A DNA stretch of 51,374 bases from Microbacterium aurantiacum (GCF_002872075.1 NZ_PGGU01000008.1:1-51374); one strand, 5' to 3'; numbered from the stretch's first letter, positions 35,665 to 44,617 are shown. The notes: generated by a model from the letters alone, not told the origin. Numbers and translations are program-made.

Positions 35665-36848
35665 CCTCTGCTGAGCCCGCATACCCCCTAGCCACCAGCA
35701 CTTGGGATGACGCAGAATACGAGGCGATCAAGCGAGTGACCGAGAGCGGTCGTTTCACGATGGGTCCCCTCGTCCGCCAGTTCGAAGCTTCCTTCGCCGA
35801 GCACTTCGGCGCAGGTTTCGGCGTCATGGTCAACTCGGGCAGCTCCGCGAATCTCATCGCCGTCGCCGCCGCCGTCCTTGATCCACGATTCGATCTGTCG
35901 CGTGGCGACGAGGTCCTGGTACCCGCGGTCTCCTGGCCCACCACTTACTATCCCCTGACTCAGTACGGACTCCGTCCGCGTTTCGTGGACATCGATCTCG
36001 ACACGCTCAACATGGATCTCGACCTGCTCGAGGAGGCGATCGGTCCTCGCACGAAGGCGATCTTCGCCGTGAATCTTCTCGGCAATCCGAACGACTTCGT
36101 CCGACTGCGCGCTCTCGCGGATCGCCACGGCCTGGTCCTGCTGGAGGACAACTGCGAATCGCTCGGTGCTGTGAGCGATGACATCTCCGCGGGAACTGCG
36201 GGACTCGTCGGCACCTTCAGCTCTTTCTTCTCCCACCACATCGCCACGATGGAGGGCGGGATCATCCTCACGGATGACGAGCAGCTCTATCAGGAGATGC
36301 TCTCTCTCCGATCGCACGGCTGGACACGCGATCTTCCGAACGAGAACCATGTGCACAACAAGACGGGGAACGCATGGGACGACCTGTTCCGATTCGTCCT
36401 CCCCGGCTACAACGTGCGCCCGCTGGAGATGGAGGGGGCCCTGGGCATCGAACAGCTGAAGAAGATTCCCGCCCTCATCGCAGGCCGGCGCGAGAACGCC
36501 CGCTACTTCCGGGAGCGCTTCGCCGGCATCCCGTCCGTACGGCTCCAGCAGGAGATCGGGGAGAGCAGCTGGTTCGGATTCTCTCTCGTCCTGGAGGAAG
36601 GACTGGCCGGGCGCCGCTCCGACCTCGTCGCCGCATTCGCCCAGGCCGGAATCGAATCCCGGCCGATCGTCGCCGGCAACTTCACGCGGAACCCGGTGAT
36701 GGCGCACCTGGATGCGATCGTTCCCGACGCCCTTCCAGCCGCGGACAAGATCGACACCGACGGCCTGTTCGTGGGAAACCACCACTACCCGGTGACCGAC
36801 GGCATCGATCTGGTGGCAGAAACGGTCGAGCGCGTCGCGAGGAGCTAG
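35661..36848 (+). CDS. PLP-dependent sugar 3-dehydratase of the ColD type (DegT/DnrJ fold)
   Basis: A 395-residue DegT/DnrJ/EryC1/StrS-fold enzyme. NSGSSANLIAVAAAV and VLLEDNCESLGA (Asp163) bind PLP. The segment that holds the internal-aldimine lysine in aminotransferases reads FFSHHIATMEGG, with His192-His193 and no lysine, as in ColD (GDP-4-keto-6-deoxy-D-mannose 3-dehydratase) and RfbH. It should therefore remove the C3 hydroxyl of the gmd product rather than transaminate it. GGAG lies 7 nt before the ATG, which overlaps the fcl stop. Perosamine synthase is unlikely because the lysine is absent. Confidence 0.87.
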   Translation: MTSAEPAYPLATSTWDDAEYEAIKRVTESGRFTMGPLVRQFEASFAEHFGAGFGVMVNSGSSANLIAVAAAVLDPRFDLSRGDEVLVPAVSWPTTYYPLTQYGLRPRFVDIDLDTLNMDLDLLEEAIGPRTKAIFAVNLLGNPNDFVRLRALADRHGLVLLEDNCESLGAVSDDISAGTAGLVGTFSSFFSHHIATMEGGIILTDDEQLYQEMLSLRSHGWTRDLPNENHVHNKTGNAWDDLFRFVLPGYNVRPLEMEGALGIEQLKKIPALIAGRRENARYFRERFAGIPSVRLQQEIGESSWFGFSLVLEEGLAGRRSDLVAAFAQAGIESRPIVAGNFTRNPVMAHLDAIVPDALPAADKIDTDGLFVGNHHYPVTDGIDLVAETVERVARS

Positions 36849-37955
36849 CTAGCGCTTCCGGGGGCTTTCGGTGAGGGCGCGTTCGAAGGATTCGAGCGTG
36901 CCCTTTGCCGTACGCTCCCACGAGAACCGCTCGGCCCTGACGTAGCCTCGACGAGTCAGATCCTGCATCAGCACCGCGTCGGTCGCGGCCGTGCGCATCA
37001 CGTCGGCGATCGACCCCAAGTCGTTCGGATCGATGAACAACGCGACATCGCCCACCACCTCGCGATACACGGGAATGTCGCTGATCATCACCGGCAACCC
37101 CGCCATCATCGCTTCCAGCGCAGGAAGGGAGAAGCCGTCGGCGAATGAGGGCATCGCGAGGGCTGTGGCCGTCGAGTACAGCTCGCGCATCTCGTCGGCA
37201 TCCACCCAGCTCTTCAACGTCACCCAGTCCTGCATGCCGGTCTCGGCGACCACCTCGATGAGCGGGTCGTCACCATGGCTTCCCGTGACCACGACGTGAG
37301 GGCGCTGCGCCGGGTCGATCAGAGGAAGCGCTCGAATGAGCGATGGCCAGTTCTTGTGCGGACGACGGTTGCCGGTCGCGAGGATCATCGGGCCGTTCTC
37401 CGATGCCCGAGACCGGTCGACATCCTGCATCGGAGTACCGGCGAGCGGCACGAGGTCGACGCGCTCGACGGGCACCTTCAGATAGCGGACGATCGCTTCC
37501 CTCGAGACCTCGCTGATGGTCAGGATGCGCGTGGCGTTTCGCGCGGCGATCCTCTCCATGAGCTTGACCGGCTGCGTGTACATCGGTGTCGACATGTACT
37601 GCGGATGACTCCAGTACAGCATGTCGTGCATCGAGATCACGGCCGGCATCCTGGTGCGAGCGGGCCCGAGCGTCATCGGGGAATGCAGCAGATCGGCGCC
37701 AACTCGGGATGCGGCACGGCCGCAGCGAAGCTCACCCCACGCCCACGAGAATCGGTTCTCGCCGCTGATGCCCGACGCGACCCCCTCGCCGGGGAACCAG
37801 CTGCGGTCGAGCTCCCAGCCTTCCTTGCTGAAGTAGCCGATGTATTCGTGCTCCGGAGCCAGTCGCCCCAGCTGTGTGTACAGTTCGCGTGAGTAGGTCT
37901 CCATCCCTCCCTTCTTCCCGGTGAGAGAGAGCAGATCGACGAAGATACGGGCCAT
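36849..37955 (-). CDS. Family 4 glycosyltransferase (GT1 fold-B)
   Basis: A 368-residue GT-B glycosyltransferase. The N-terminal domain begins FVDLLSLTGKKGGMETYSREL with the usual Gly-Gly loop; HDMLYWSHPQYM and ILTISEVSREAIVRYL follow; the C-terminal domain has LATGNRRPHKNWPSLIRAL and the donor-binding PSFADGFSLPALEAMMAGLPV (E-x7-E region). Such retaining enzymes transfer mannose, rhamnose, fucose and similar sugars. TGGAG lies 6 nt before the ATG. It is the last gene of the minus-strand operon and its stop codon abuts the stop of the ColD-like gene with no gap. Confidence 0.92.
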   Translation of the reverse strand: MARIFVDLLSLTGKKGGMETYSRELYTQLGRLAPEHEYIGYFSKEGWELDRSWFPGEGVASGISGENRFSWAWGELRCGRAASRVGADLLHSPMTLGPARTRMPAVISMHDMLYWSHPQYMSTPMYTQPVKLMERIAARNATRILTISEVSREAIVRYLKVPVERVDLVPLAGTPMQDVDRSRASENGPMILATGNRRPHKNWPSLIRALPLIDPAQRPHVVVTGSHGDDPLIEVVAETGMQDWVTLKSWVDADEMRELYSTATALAMPSFADGFSLPALEAMMAGLPVMISDIPVYREVVGDVALFIDPNDLGSIADVMRTAATDAVLMQDLTRRGYVRAERFSWERTAKGTLESFERALTESPRKR

Positions 37956-37972
37956 TGTGTGCTCCAGTTGCG

Positions 37973-39058
37973 TCAGGCGACGGCGTTCACGACGGGACGG
38001 GGAACCGATCGGCCGCGCACGCGACGCATGCACGGCCGCTCCACGAGGAACCAGCTCAATGCGGCGAGCACCACCGTTCCGGCCACGGTGATGAGGATGT
38101 ACACGGGCATGCCCCACTGCACCCCGCCGGCGAGCGCAACGAGTTGCTGCACGGGCCACGCATAGATATAGAAGCCATAGGAGATGTCGTTGTGTGCGAT
38201 CCATGTCGGCTGCGGGATCACCGTGGCAAGGAAGAGCAGCCCGTATGCGAGGAATGGTGACGACGCCTGCCCGCCCCATCCTGGCACGAAAGCGATGAGC
38301 AGTACTGCGACCGCCAGAGACGCGATGCCGATCCAACGGTTGAGTCCGAACCGCTCGATCACGAAGTATGCACACGCACCTCCCATGAAGAACGGCAGCA
38401 GCTTGAAAAGCAACCCGAAATTCGCGTCCAGGCCGAGCCGGCCGGCCAGGCCGATGTTCATCCAGATGACCACGCTGGCGACGAATACCAACGCCGCCGG
38501 GACGATCGAGCGGCGGAAGATAGCCAGTGCCCCGAGGATCCAGACGACGAGGTAGCAGAGGAACTCGTAGTAGAGCGTCCAGAGCGAACCGTTCCACGCA
38601 TTGGGGTACGGGACGGTGTCGAGCGTGGCGCCGATGTCATAGCTGGAGACGGCCAACCCCAGGTTCCCCCAGATGTACTGCAACGGGGTGACCTGGGTCG
38701 TGAGATAACCGGCGAGTGTCCCGTGCTCGAGAATCGCAGCGACGGGAGCGAAGACGGCGGCCGTCATGATCAGACAGACGACGAACGCGGGATAGATCCG
38801 TGCGACTCGATGCAGAAGGTAGTCGCCTGCTGACGTCCGCATGCGGCTCCTGGTGATCAGGAAGCCGCTGAGAACGAAGAAGCCGGCGACCGCCCAGCCG
38901 CCGAGGTTCTCCTCGTGGATATGAGGTCCGGTCCCCCGGCCGGCGATGTACCAGCTGTGGGCGAACAGTACGATCGCTGCGAGCGCCAGTCGGAACAGGT
39001 TGAGGCTGTTCCCTCGATACGGGTACGGCTTGCCTGCAAGAAGGGTCCGGGCGCTCAC
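37973..39058 (-). CDS. Acyltransferase 3 family protein (OafA-like)
   Basis: A 361-residue integral membrane acyltransferase with about ten helices. Near the N-terminus are LNLFRLALAAIVLFAHSW (the catalytic-type histidine), GWAVAGFFVLSGFLITRSRM and YLLHRVARIYPAF, the standard family pattern; a C-terminal helix pair ends in SWFLVERPCMRR. It probably O-acetylates a sugar of the surface glycan made by this locus. The GTG start overlaps the epimerase stop (GTGA) and the gene ends 17 bp before the GT4 gene. Confidence 0.93.
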   Translation of the reverse strand: MSARTLLAGKPYPYRGNSLNLFRLALAAIVLFAHSWYIAGRGTGPHIHEENLGGWAVAGFFVLSGFLITRSRMRTSAGDYLLHRVARIYPAFVVCLIMTAAVFAPVAAILEHGTLAGYLTTQVTPLQYIWGNLGLAVSSYDIGATLDTVPYPNAWNGSLWTLYYEFLCYLVVWILGALAIFRRSIVPAALVFVASVVIWMNIGLAGRLGLDANFGLLFKLLPFFMGGACAYFVIERFGLNRWIGIASLAVAVLLIAFVPGWGGQASSPFLAYGLLFLATVIPQPTWIAHNDISYGFYIYAWPVQQLVALAGGVQWGMPVYILITVAGTVVLAALSWFLVERPCMRRVRGRSVPRPVVNAVA

Positions 39059-40191
39059 TTGAGGAGGTTTCGGGAGGCCATCTCATCGAGTGACCGCTGA
39101 TAGGTGTCGCCTTCGACGGGCTCGGTGAGAACCCACTCGACGAAGTTCTGGACGCCATCCGCGAAGGGCGTCTCGGGCGTGAAGCCCAGCACCTCCCGCA
39201 ACCGGGTGGTGTCGGCTACGTTGTGACGGATGTCGCCGAGGCGGTAGTTGCCTGAGATGTGGGTCGGCACTTCTGTTCCGAACGCCTTGAAGAGCGAGCC
39301 GACGACCTCACTGACCGTCGTCGCGACACCGGACCCCACGTTGAAGACCCCGCCCGCTGCGTCGGCATGCGTCACACCGAGGTAGGTCGCTTCGACGACA
39401 TCGTCGATATAGACGAAGTCGCGACTCTCCAAGCCGTCCTCGAAGATGTTGATGGGCTTGCCCTGGCGGATCAAGGTCGAGAAGATGGACAAGATCCCCG
39501 TATACGGGTTCTTGAGGGATTGCCCCGGCCCGTAGACGTTCTGGTACCTCAGGGCCACAGGCTCGATGCCGAGCGTCGGCCCGACCGTCATGATCAGTGA
39601 TTCCTGCATCTGCTTCGTGATTCCGTACACAGACGAGGGATGCAGCTTCGCAGTCTCGTCGGTCGGGATCAACGACAGTTGCTCCCCCTGCGTCCCGCGG
39701 ACGTGGAAGTCCCCTTGTGACATGGCTTCATCCGACCGATGAGGCGGATACACGATCTGCCCCTCGCTCGTTTCGTAAGCGCCTTCGCCATAGATCGAGC
39801 GAGAGGAAGCGACCACGATGCGCTTCACGGAATGCGGTTCGTTCGCGAGCAGATCGAGGAGCTTGGCGGTGCCCCCGACATTGGTCTCGACATAGCGATC
39901 GATCTCGTACATGGACTGCCCGGTACCGGTCTCTGCAGCGAGATGGACAACGACGGTCGCGCCGGAAAGCGCCCTGCGGAGATCTTCGACGCTCGTCACC
40001 GTTCCGTGGATGACGGACGCGACGCCGTCGAGCGATTTCAGCAACGGCGAGGACTCGGCCGGATTCGCCCCGTGCACCTGCGGGATGAGTGCGTCGAGCA
40101 CGGTGACCGCGTGTCCGCCGTCTACGAGCCTCCGTGCAAGCCTGGATCCGATGAATCCGGCGCCACCGGTGATGAGAACGTGTTCAGCCAT
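39055..40191 (-). CDS. NAD-dependent sugar-nucleotide epimerase, possibly dTDP-rhamnose 4-epimerase
   Basis: Extended SDR of 378 residues: VLITGGAGFIGSRLARRL, VVHLAAETGTGQSM, VVASSRSIYGEGAY, catalytic SSVYGITKQ (Tyr-x3-Lys), ALRYQNVYGPGQSL, and SRDFVYIDDVVEATYLGV. The early TVLDALIPQVHG segment resembles WbiB-type dTDP-L-rhamnose 4-epimerases that make dTDP-6-deoxy-L-talose, but UDP-glucose 4-epimerase-like alternatives cannot be ruled out by eye. GGAG lies 10 nt before the ATG. It is followed immediately by the acyltransferase and preceded by a GT2 in one operon. Confidence 0.82.
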   Translation of the reverse strand: MAEHVLITGGAGFIGSRLARRLVDGGHAVTVLDALIPQVHGANPAESSPLLKSLDGVASVIHGTVTSVEDLRRALSGATVVVHLAAETGTGQSMYEIDRYVETNVGGTAKLLDLLANEPHSVKRIVVASSRSIYGEGAYETSEGQIVYPPHRSDEAMSQGDFHVRGTQGEQLSLIPTDETAKLHPSSVYGITKQMQESLIMTVGPTLGIEPVALRYQNVYGPGQSLKNPYTGILSIFSTLIRQGKPINIFEDGLESRDFVYIDDVVEATYLGVTHADAAGGVFNVGSGVATTVSEVVGSLFKAFGTEVPTHISGNYRLGDIRHNVADTTRLREVLGFTPETPFADGVQNFVEWVLTEPVEGDTYQRSLDEMASRNLLK

Positions 40192-40234
40192 GGAAGAGGG
40201 TCTCCAGTCGTAGTGCGCTCTGCGTGACCCCATG

Positions 40235-41125
40235 TCAGGGCGCGAAGATATGAGCCAGCGTCGATTGTATCCCGGGCCGCGTTCCCTTCCGGATGACCGT
40301 TGGCAGCTCGGCAAGAGCATGCAGCCGTGACATGAGACGAACTCGGGCAGTCAGAGCTGTTCTTCGCCAATTCTGTCCCCGGGCGATCCGTGCGGCCTCG
40401 TGGTAGTAAGACCGCTCATCGCGGAATCGCCGCCCATCCAGCAACGTCTTCTGCGAAGCGCTGCCCGAATGGCGTCGATACGAGAACGCGGGCTGGGCGT
40501 TGAAGGCGAGGGTGCCGCCCTGGAACGCGACGTCCATCAGGAGCGCAAGATCCTGAATGATCGGGAGGCCGTCACGAAAGTCGATGCGCCGCAACGTCTC
40601 TGTCTTCAAGGTCAGCGACGGCCAGTAGAGCCAATCCCCTCTGATGAGACTCGTCGCCATCGCCTCGCCAGTGAGCACAGCGATGCCGTCGCCACCTCTT
40701 GGCGCGAGGATCTGCTGTTTGACGCGATCTACCAGCGGTCGCACAGGCGAGCCGTGCCCATCGATGACGTCCACTCCCGGCTGGATCACGTCGGCCTCCG
40801 GCACCGCCGAAATGGTGTCTGAGATCACTTCCAGATAGTTCGGATGCATCAGGTCGTCGCAACCGAGAATCGTCACATATTCTCCGCGCACCCGACGGAT
40901 CGCTTCGCGATAGTTCTCCGTGATCCCGAGATTCACCTCGTTGCGCAGGTACACCACGCGGGGGTCGCCGAGTGAACTGAAGTACTGCGCGACCGAATCA
41001 TCGGGGTAGCAGTCATCCAGAATCGTCATTCTCCAGTCGTCACGAGTCTGAGCACGCACCGAGTCGACCGTCTCGAAGAGCAGATCCGGCTCTCCCCAGA
41101 AAGGCACGAAGATCTCAGGGGTCAT
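40235..41125 (-). CDS. Family 2 glycosyltransferase
   Basis: A 296-residue GT2 enzyme: EIFVPFWGEPDLLFETVDSVRAQ, TILDDCYPDD, NLGITENYREAIRRVRGEYVTILGCDDLMHPNYLE (nucleotide and metal site) and a C-terminal basic helix region. The acceptor and donor cannot be read from the sequence. The ATG at 41125 has GGAG 8 nt upstream; a start at 41230 would run into the divergent gene and has no family similarity. It is the first gene of the minus-strand operon with the epimerase, acyltransferase and GT4. Confidence 0.9.
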   Translation of the reverse strand: MTPEIFVPFWGEPDLLFETVDSVRAQTRDDWRMTILDDCYPDDSVAQYFSSLGDPRVVYLRNEVNLGITENYREAIRRVRGEYVTILGCDDLMHPNYLEVISDTISAVPEADVIQPGVDVIDGHGSPVRPLVDRVKQQILAPRGGDGIAVLTGEAMATSLIRGDWLYWPSLTLKTETLRRIDFRDGLPIIQDLALLMDVAFQGGTLAFNAQPAFSYRRHSGSASQKTLLDGRRFRDERSYYHEAARIARGQNWRRTALTARVRLMSRLHALAELPTVIRKGTRPGIQSTLAHIFAP

Positions 41126-41223
41126 CAGATGCGCTCCGTCTGCGAGATGCCTGCTCGAGCGGCGACCTCGACTCTGTCTTGCTGGAAGTGTCTGCACGAG
41201 TCTATCGGGGACCGCAGGATACG

Positions 41224-42759
41224 ATGCCATTCGTGCAGCTCAAGAGAATCACGCGTCCCGGACTCCTTCTATCCGCTGTTCCGGTGTTGCTCTTCCTCTC
41301 TCTCGTGATGTGGGCCTTTGCCTCGCCTGCAGGATCAAGCCCGGACGACAATTTCCATCTACCTTCCATCTGGTGCGGTCTGGGCGATAGGGAAGGCCTG
41401 TGCGAGCCTGCCCAGGGCAACGACGCCCGCCTCGTCCCAGAGCCACTCATCGACGCCAGTTGCTACGCTTTCGCGCCCGAGCAGAGTGGCGCGTGCTGGG
41501 ATTCAGATGAGAACGGACTCGTGCTGGTCGAGCGGCTGAATACCGGCGGTCTTTACCCACCGCTCTTCTACGGCACCATGTCGATCTTCGCCAGCGAGAA
41601 TGTCGAGGCGTCCGTCCTAGGCATGCGAATCGCCAATTCGGCGTTGTTCGTCGGATTCCTGACCGTCGTGTTCATCGCGCTCCCGCGCAGACTCCGAGTC
41701 CCGCTGGTGATCTCCGTACTCGCCACTGCCGTTCCCTTGGGATTCTTCATCATCCCCTCCACCAATCCGACGTCCTGGACGCTGCTTTCGGCCGCCACCG
41801 TGTGGGTCTCCTTCCTCGGTGCATTGACGACCACTGGCCGACGACAGATCGTCCTCTCGGTACTCGCGGTCGTCGCGACGGTGATCGGCGCCGGTGCGCG
41901 CGCGGACGCGGCGGCATTTGCCGTCTTCGGTCTGCTCCTGGCGTGCGTGGTCGGCGTTCAGCGTTTGAGCCGATCATTGCTCCTGCCTGCGATCGCAGCC
42001 GCCGTCGGCGGCGCGATCAGCCTCGCCTTCTACCTGAGCGCCGGACAGGGTGGCGCGGTCGTGACCGGGCTTGCTCCCGATCAGGTGCCGCTGACGCTCG
42101 CTCAGCACGTCGGGAACCTGTTGGAGATTCCAACGCTTTGGACCGGCGCATTGGGAGGGTGGGGACTGGGCTGGCTCGATACGATCATGCCGGGAAGCGT
42201 GACGGTCATGGCCAGCTCGGTCTTCTTCGGCGCGATCGCGATCGGCATCCATCGGCTCCCATGGCGTAAGACGATCGCACTCACACTCGCTGTCGCTGCC
42301 GCGTGGGGCGTACCCTTCGTCCTACTCGCACAGACTCAGGCGGTGGTCGGTCAGCAGGTGCAGCCGCGATACATTCTGCCTTTGCTCGTGATCTTGATCG
42401 GCGTGGCTGCCCTCGATGTCGATCCGGTACGCAGTTGGCAAGGACCAAGACTGCTCGTCGCCGGAATCGCTCTGACGGTCGCAATGGGACTGGCGCTCCA
42501 TACGAACATCCGTCGATATACCACGGGAATCGACGATCGTGCGATCGATCCTGGGGCCAGGGCCGAATGGTGGTGGTCCGTCGCGCCCTCCCCGTTGATC
42601 GTGCTCCTGGTCGGAGTCGTCTCCTTCGCGGCGATCTTCGCGGCGCTCGAAATCGAACTGCGTCGCTCATCGGCAACCGCCCCGCTCGATCTGAGACGCC
42701 GTAGCACCACGACCCACGGGGCTCGGCGACGGTTCCCCAGCGGGATCAGCGGGTCGTAG
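41224..42759 (+). CDS. Polytopic membrane protein, DUF2142-like
   Basis: A 511-residue membrane protein with about 10-12 helices. After TM1 comes an extracytoplasmic segment FASPAGSSPDDNFHLPSIWCGLG, similar to the Pro-Asp-Glu/Asp-x-x-H loop of DUF2142 and GT-C glycosyltransferases, and a cysteine-rich loop (Cys at about 51, 59, 79 and 90). These features suggest a polyprenyl-phosphate-sugar-dependent glycosyltransferase or glycan membrane factor acting outside the membrane. AGGA lies 4 nt before the ATG. It is divergent from the GT2 at 41125 and convergent with the GlfT2-like gene. Confidence 0.78.
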   Translation: MPFVQLKRITRPGLLLSAVPVLLFLSLVMWAFASPAGSSPDDNFHLPSIWCGLGDREGLCEPAQGNDARLVPEPLIDASCYAFAPEQSGACWDSDENGLVLVERLNTGGLYPPLFYGTMSIFASENVEASVLGMRIANSALFVGFLTVVFIALPRRLRVPLVISVLATAVPLGFFIIPSTNPTSWTLLSAATVWVSFLGALTTTGRRQIVLSVLAVVATVIGAGARADAAAFAVFGLLLACVVGVQRLSRSLLLPAIAAAVGGAISLAFYLSAGQGGAVVTGLAPDQVPLTLAQHVGNLLEIPTLWTGALGGWGLGWLDTIMPGSVTVMASSVFFGAIAIGIHRLPWRKTIALTLAVAAAWGVPFVLLAQTQAVVGQQVQPRYILPLLVILIGVAALDVDPVRSWQGPRLLVAGIALTVAMGLALHTNIRRYTTGIDDRAIDPGARAEWWWSVAPSPLIVLLVGVVSFAAIFAALEIELRRSSATAPLDLRRRSTTTHGARRRFPSGISGS

Positions 42760-42792
42760 TCACCGCGTCAGGGTTTGATCCGCTGCCACGAT

Positions 42793-42815
42793 CGTCTGCT
42801 CACATCAGTGAGACG
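42793..42815. terminator. Possible terminator hairpin between convergent genes
   Basis: CGTCT plus CAC pair with GTG plus AGACG, with a 3-nt bulge (GCT) and a 4-nt loop, across the end of the GlfT2-like gene and 34 nt past the DUF2142-like stop. It is imperfect and lacks a U-tract. Confidence 0.35.
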
Positions 42816-44607
42816 CTACGTTCTCCACGAAGCACCTCTGCCAGGCAAGTGGCTGGGAGAGCTCCGTCGCTGCCTGGCGATAGCTCCGCGAGAGCGACCG
42901 CCAACTGATCCAGATCCGGGCACGCAACGCTAAGGACCGCACCAGCAGGCGCAACATCGTCGAGCGTCGGCGTTGCAGGACGAATACGCCATCGCCCGCC
43001 GCGCTCTCCATCAGAGCGCCGTCCAGCTTTCCGAGAAGCCACCATCTGCCCATGTCACGCTCGATCCTGGGTCCATACCCCGGCCGCGCAGGAACAAGCT
43101 GGTGCACGAGAACCGACACCATCCGTGAGATCTTCCGAGCCATTCCATGCGGCGCGGACGGCAACTCGGTCCCGTCCGAATGATCGATATCGTCGAACGA
43201 CCGCACGGCCTGCCCGCGGGAACGCAGCAGAGACTGAAGCTCCGCGCGTCGAGTTCTGAGAGTGTTCTGCAGGTGCGCGGGACCGCTGAGAATGTCACGA
43301 AGGGCCATGCACCGCACCTCGGCCGCTCCGTACTGCATTCCGATGAGGTGGTTCACATCGTTGCGCCACGTGTCACTCAGCACGCGCCGGGGGCGGGTCG
43401 AATGCACGAGCGCGGTGACCAGGCGGTTGCGCAGTTGGAAGTACGCCTGCCAATCGAGACCATCATCCTTCGCCGTCCAGGGAACGTGCCACAGCGCCGC
43501 CCCGGGCAAGGTGATCGTCCGATGGCCGGATGCCGATGCGCGCAGGCCGTACTCGGCATCGTCCCATTTAAGGAAGTAGGGAAGAGCAGCGCCGATCTCG
43601 CGGACGACCTGCAGCGGGATGAGGCACATCCACCAGCCGTTGAAGTCGACCGGCTTCTGATTGAGGAAAGCCTGCGTGGATTCGATCGGATGCTCTGCGA
43701 GGTCTGCCGCCGTCATCTCGGGCTCCGTGGCATTCCACCACATCGTGCTGCGGTCGATGACCTCCCCCATCGAATGGAGGACGGTGGGATCTATCAAACT
43801 CAGCATCTGCGCGCCGACGAGGGGGGCACCGGTGGCAACGGACGCAAACGCACACATTCGCCGGATGGACTCGGGCTCGAGCATCACGTCGTCGTCGAGA
43901 AGGAGGACGTGCGTGGCGTCCGTCCTGAGCGCCTCGATCATTCCCCTGCTGAAGCCGCCGGAACCCCCGAGGTTGTCCTGTTCGATGACATGGACATCGA
44001 CGCCCGCCGCCAGAGCGTCGACGTCTGTGGCGGCGGCGATCCGCTTCGTACCCTGATCCACAACGAAGACACGTGACAGAAGCCCGGGCAGCCCATCGCT
44101 TCCCAGCGCTCGGAGAAGGCGAAGGCAATCATCCACGCGATTCATGGTCGTGATGGCGACTACGGGGCGGACTTCACGATGTCGATCCGACTGAACAAGC
44201 CAAAGAACCTCGTTGAGAACGGCATCTTCACCACCGGCGGAAGCCTCCAGCCACAGCCAGCTCGCATCCACCGGGATACCGTCGAGATCCAGCTGGATCT
44301 CCCCATGGGCATCGCGAAGCTCGTTGACGACGGTCCGGATGCCCGCAGTCGTGACGCAGTGCACGGTAAGCGTTGCTGAACCGCTCACATCCAGTCGGAG
44401 CACCGGCGACACCGCCGAAGTGTTCTCGGACCAGATACCCCAAGGGAAAGCATTGAAGTACGTCGCGAACGATGCCCGCTTCCCGGCCGCGATCCGCGCG
44501 GTGGTGCGCCCGAGAGGGTCGGCATCGCCTCGGGCATAGAGCGCCAGCGCGTCCGTGCGCTCTGGGGGGGGCATGACGAGCCTTTGGGCCGTCAGAAGTG
44601 TGCTCAT
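42805..44607 (-). CDS. GlfT2-like galactofuranosyltransferase
   Basis: A 600-residue enzyme with the three-part plan of mycobacterial GlfT2: an N-terminal beta-sandwich (about 1-145, with FNAFPWGIWSENTS), a GT2 catalytic domain (about 148-430) and a helical C-terminal region. Active-site motifs are all present: NLGGSGGFSRGM, LLLDDDVMLEP (Asp238-240), VDFNGWWMCLI (Trp325-326), FLKWDDAEYGLR (Asp349-350) and LWHVPW (His374). It should polymerise or extend galactofuranose chains with UDP-Galf from Glf. It is followed on the same strand, upstream, by another GT2 gene 10 bp away. Confidence 0.92.
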   Translation of the reverse strand: MSTLLTAQRLVMPPPERTDALALYARGDADPLGRTTARIAAGKRASFATYFNAFPWGIWSENTSAVSPVLRLDVSGSATLTVHCVTTAGIRTVVNELRDAHGEIQLDLDGIPVDASWLWLEASAGGEDAVLNEVLWLVQSDRHREVRPVVAITTMNRVDDCLRLLRALGSDGLPGLLSRVFVVDQGTKRIAAATDVDALAAGVDVHVIEQDNLGGSGGFSRGMIEALRTDATHVLLLDDDVMLEPESIRRMCAFASVATGAPLVGAQMLSLIDPTVLHSMGEVIDRSTMWWNATEPEMTAADLAEHPIESTQAFLNQKPVDFNGWWMCLIPLQVVREIGAALPYFLKWDDAEYGLRASASGHRTITLPGAALWHVPWTAKDDGLDWQAYFQLRNRLVTALVHSTRPRRVLSDTWRNDVNHLIGMQYGAAEVRCMALRDILSGPAHLQNTLRTRRAELQSLLRSRGQAVRSFDDIDHSDGTELPSAPHGMARKISRMVSVLVHQLVPARPGYGPRIERDMGRWWLLGKLDGALMESAAGDGVFVLQRRRSTMLRLLVRSLALRARIWISWRSLSRSYRQAATELSQPLAWQRCFVENVASH

Positions 44608-44617
44608 CGCGGTCCCT

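Noticed and set aside
35661..36848. Perosamine synthase or generic sugar aminotransferase as the function of the DegT-fold gene
   Set aside because: The catalytic lysine of aminotransferases is absent; histidines stand in its place as in ColD and RfbH.
41126..41230. N-terminal extension of the GT2 to an ATG at 41230
   Set aside because: It would overlap the divergent DUF2142-like start, adds 35 residues without similarity to GT2 enzymes, and the inner ATG has a ribosome-binding site.
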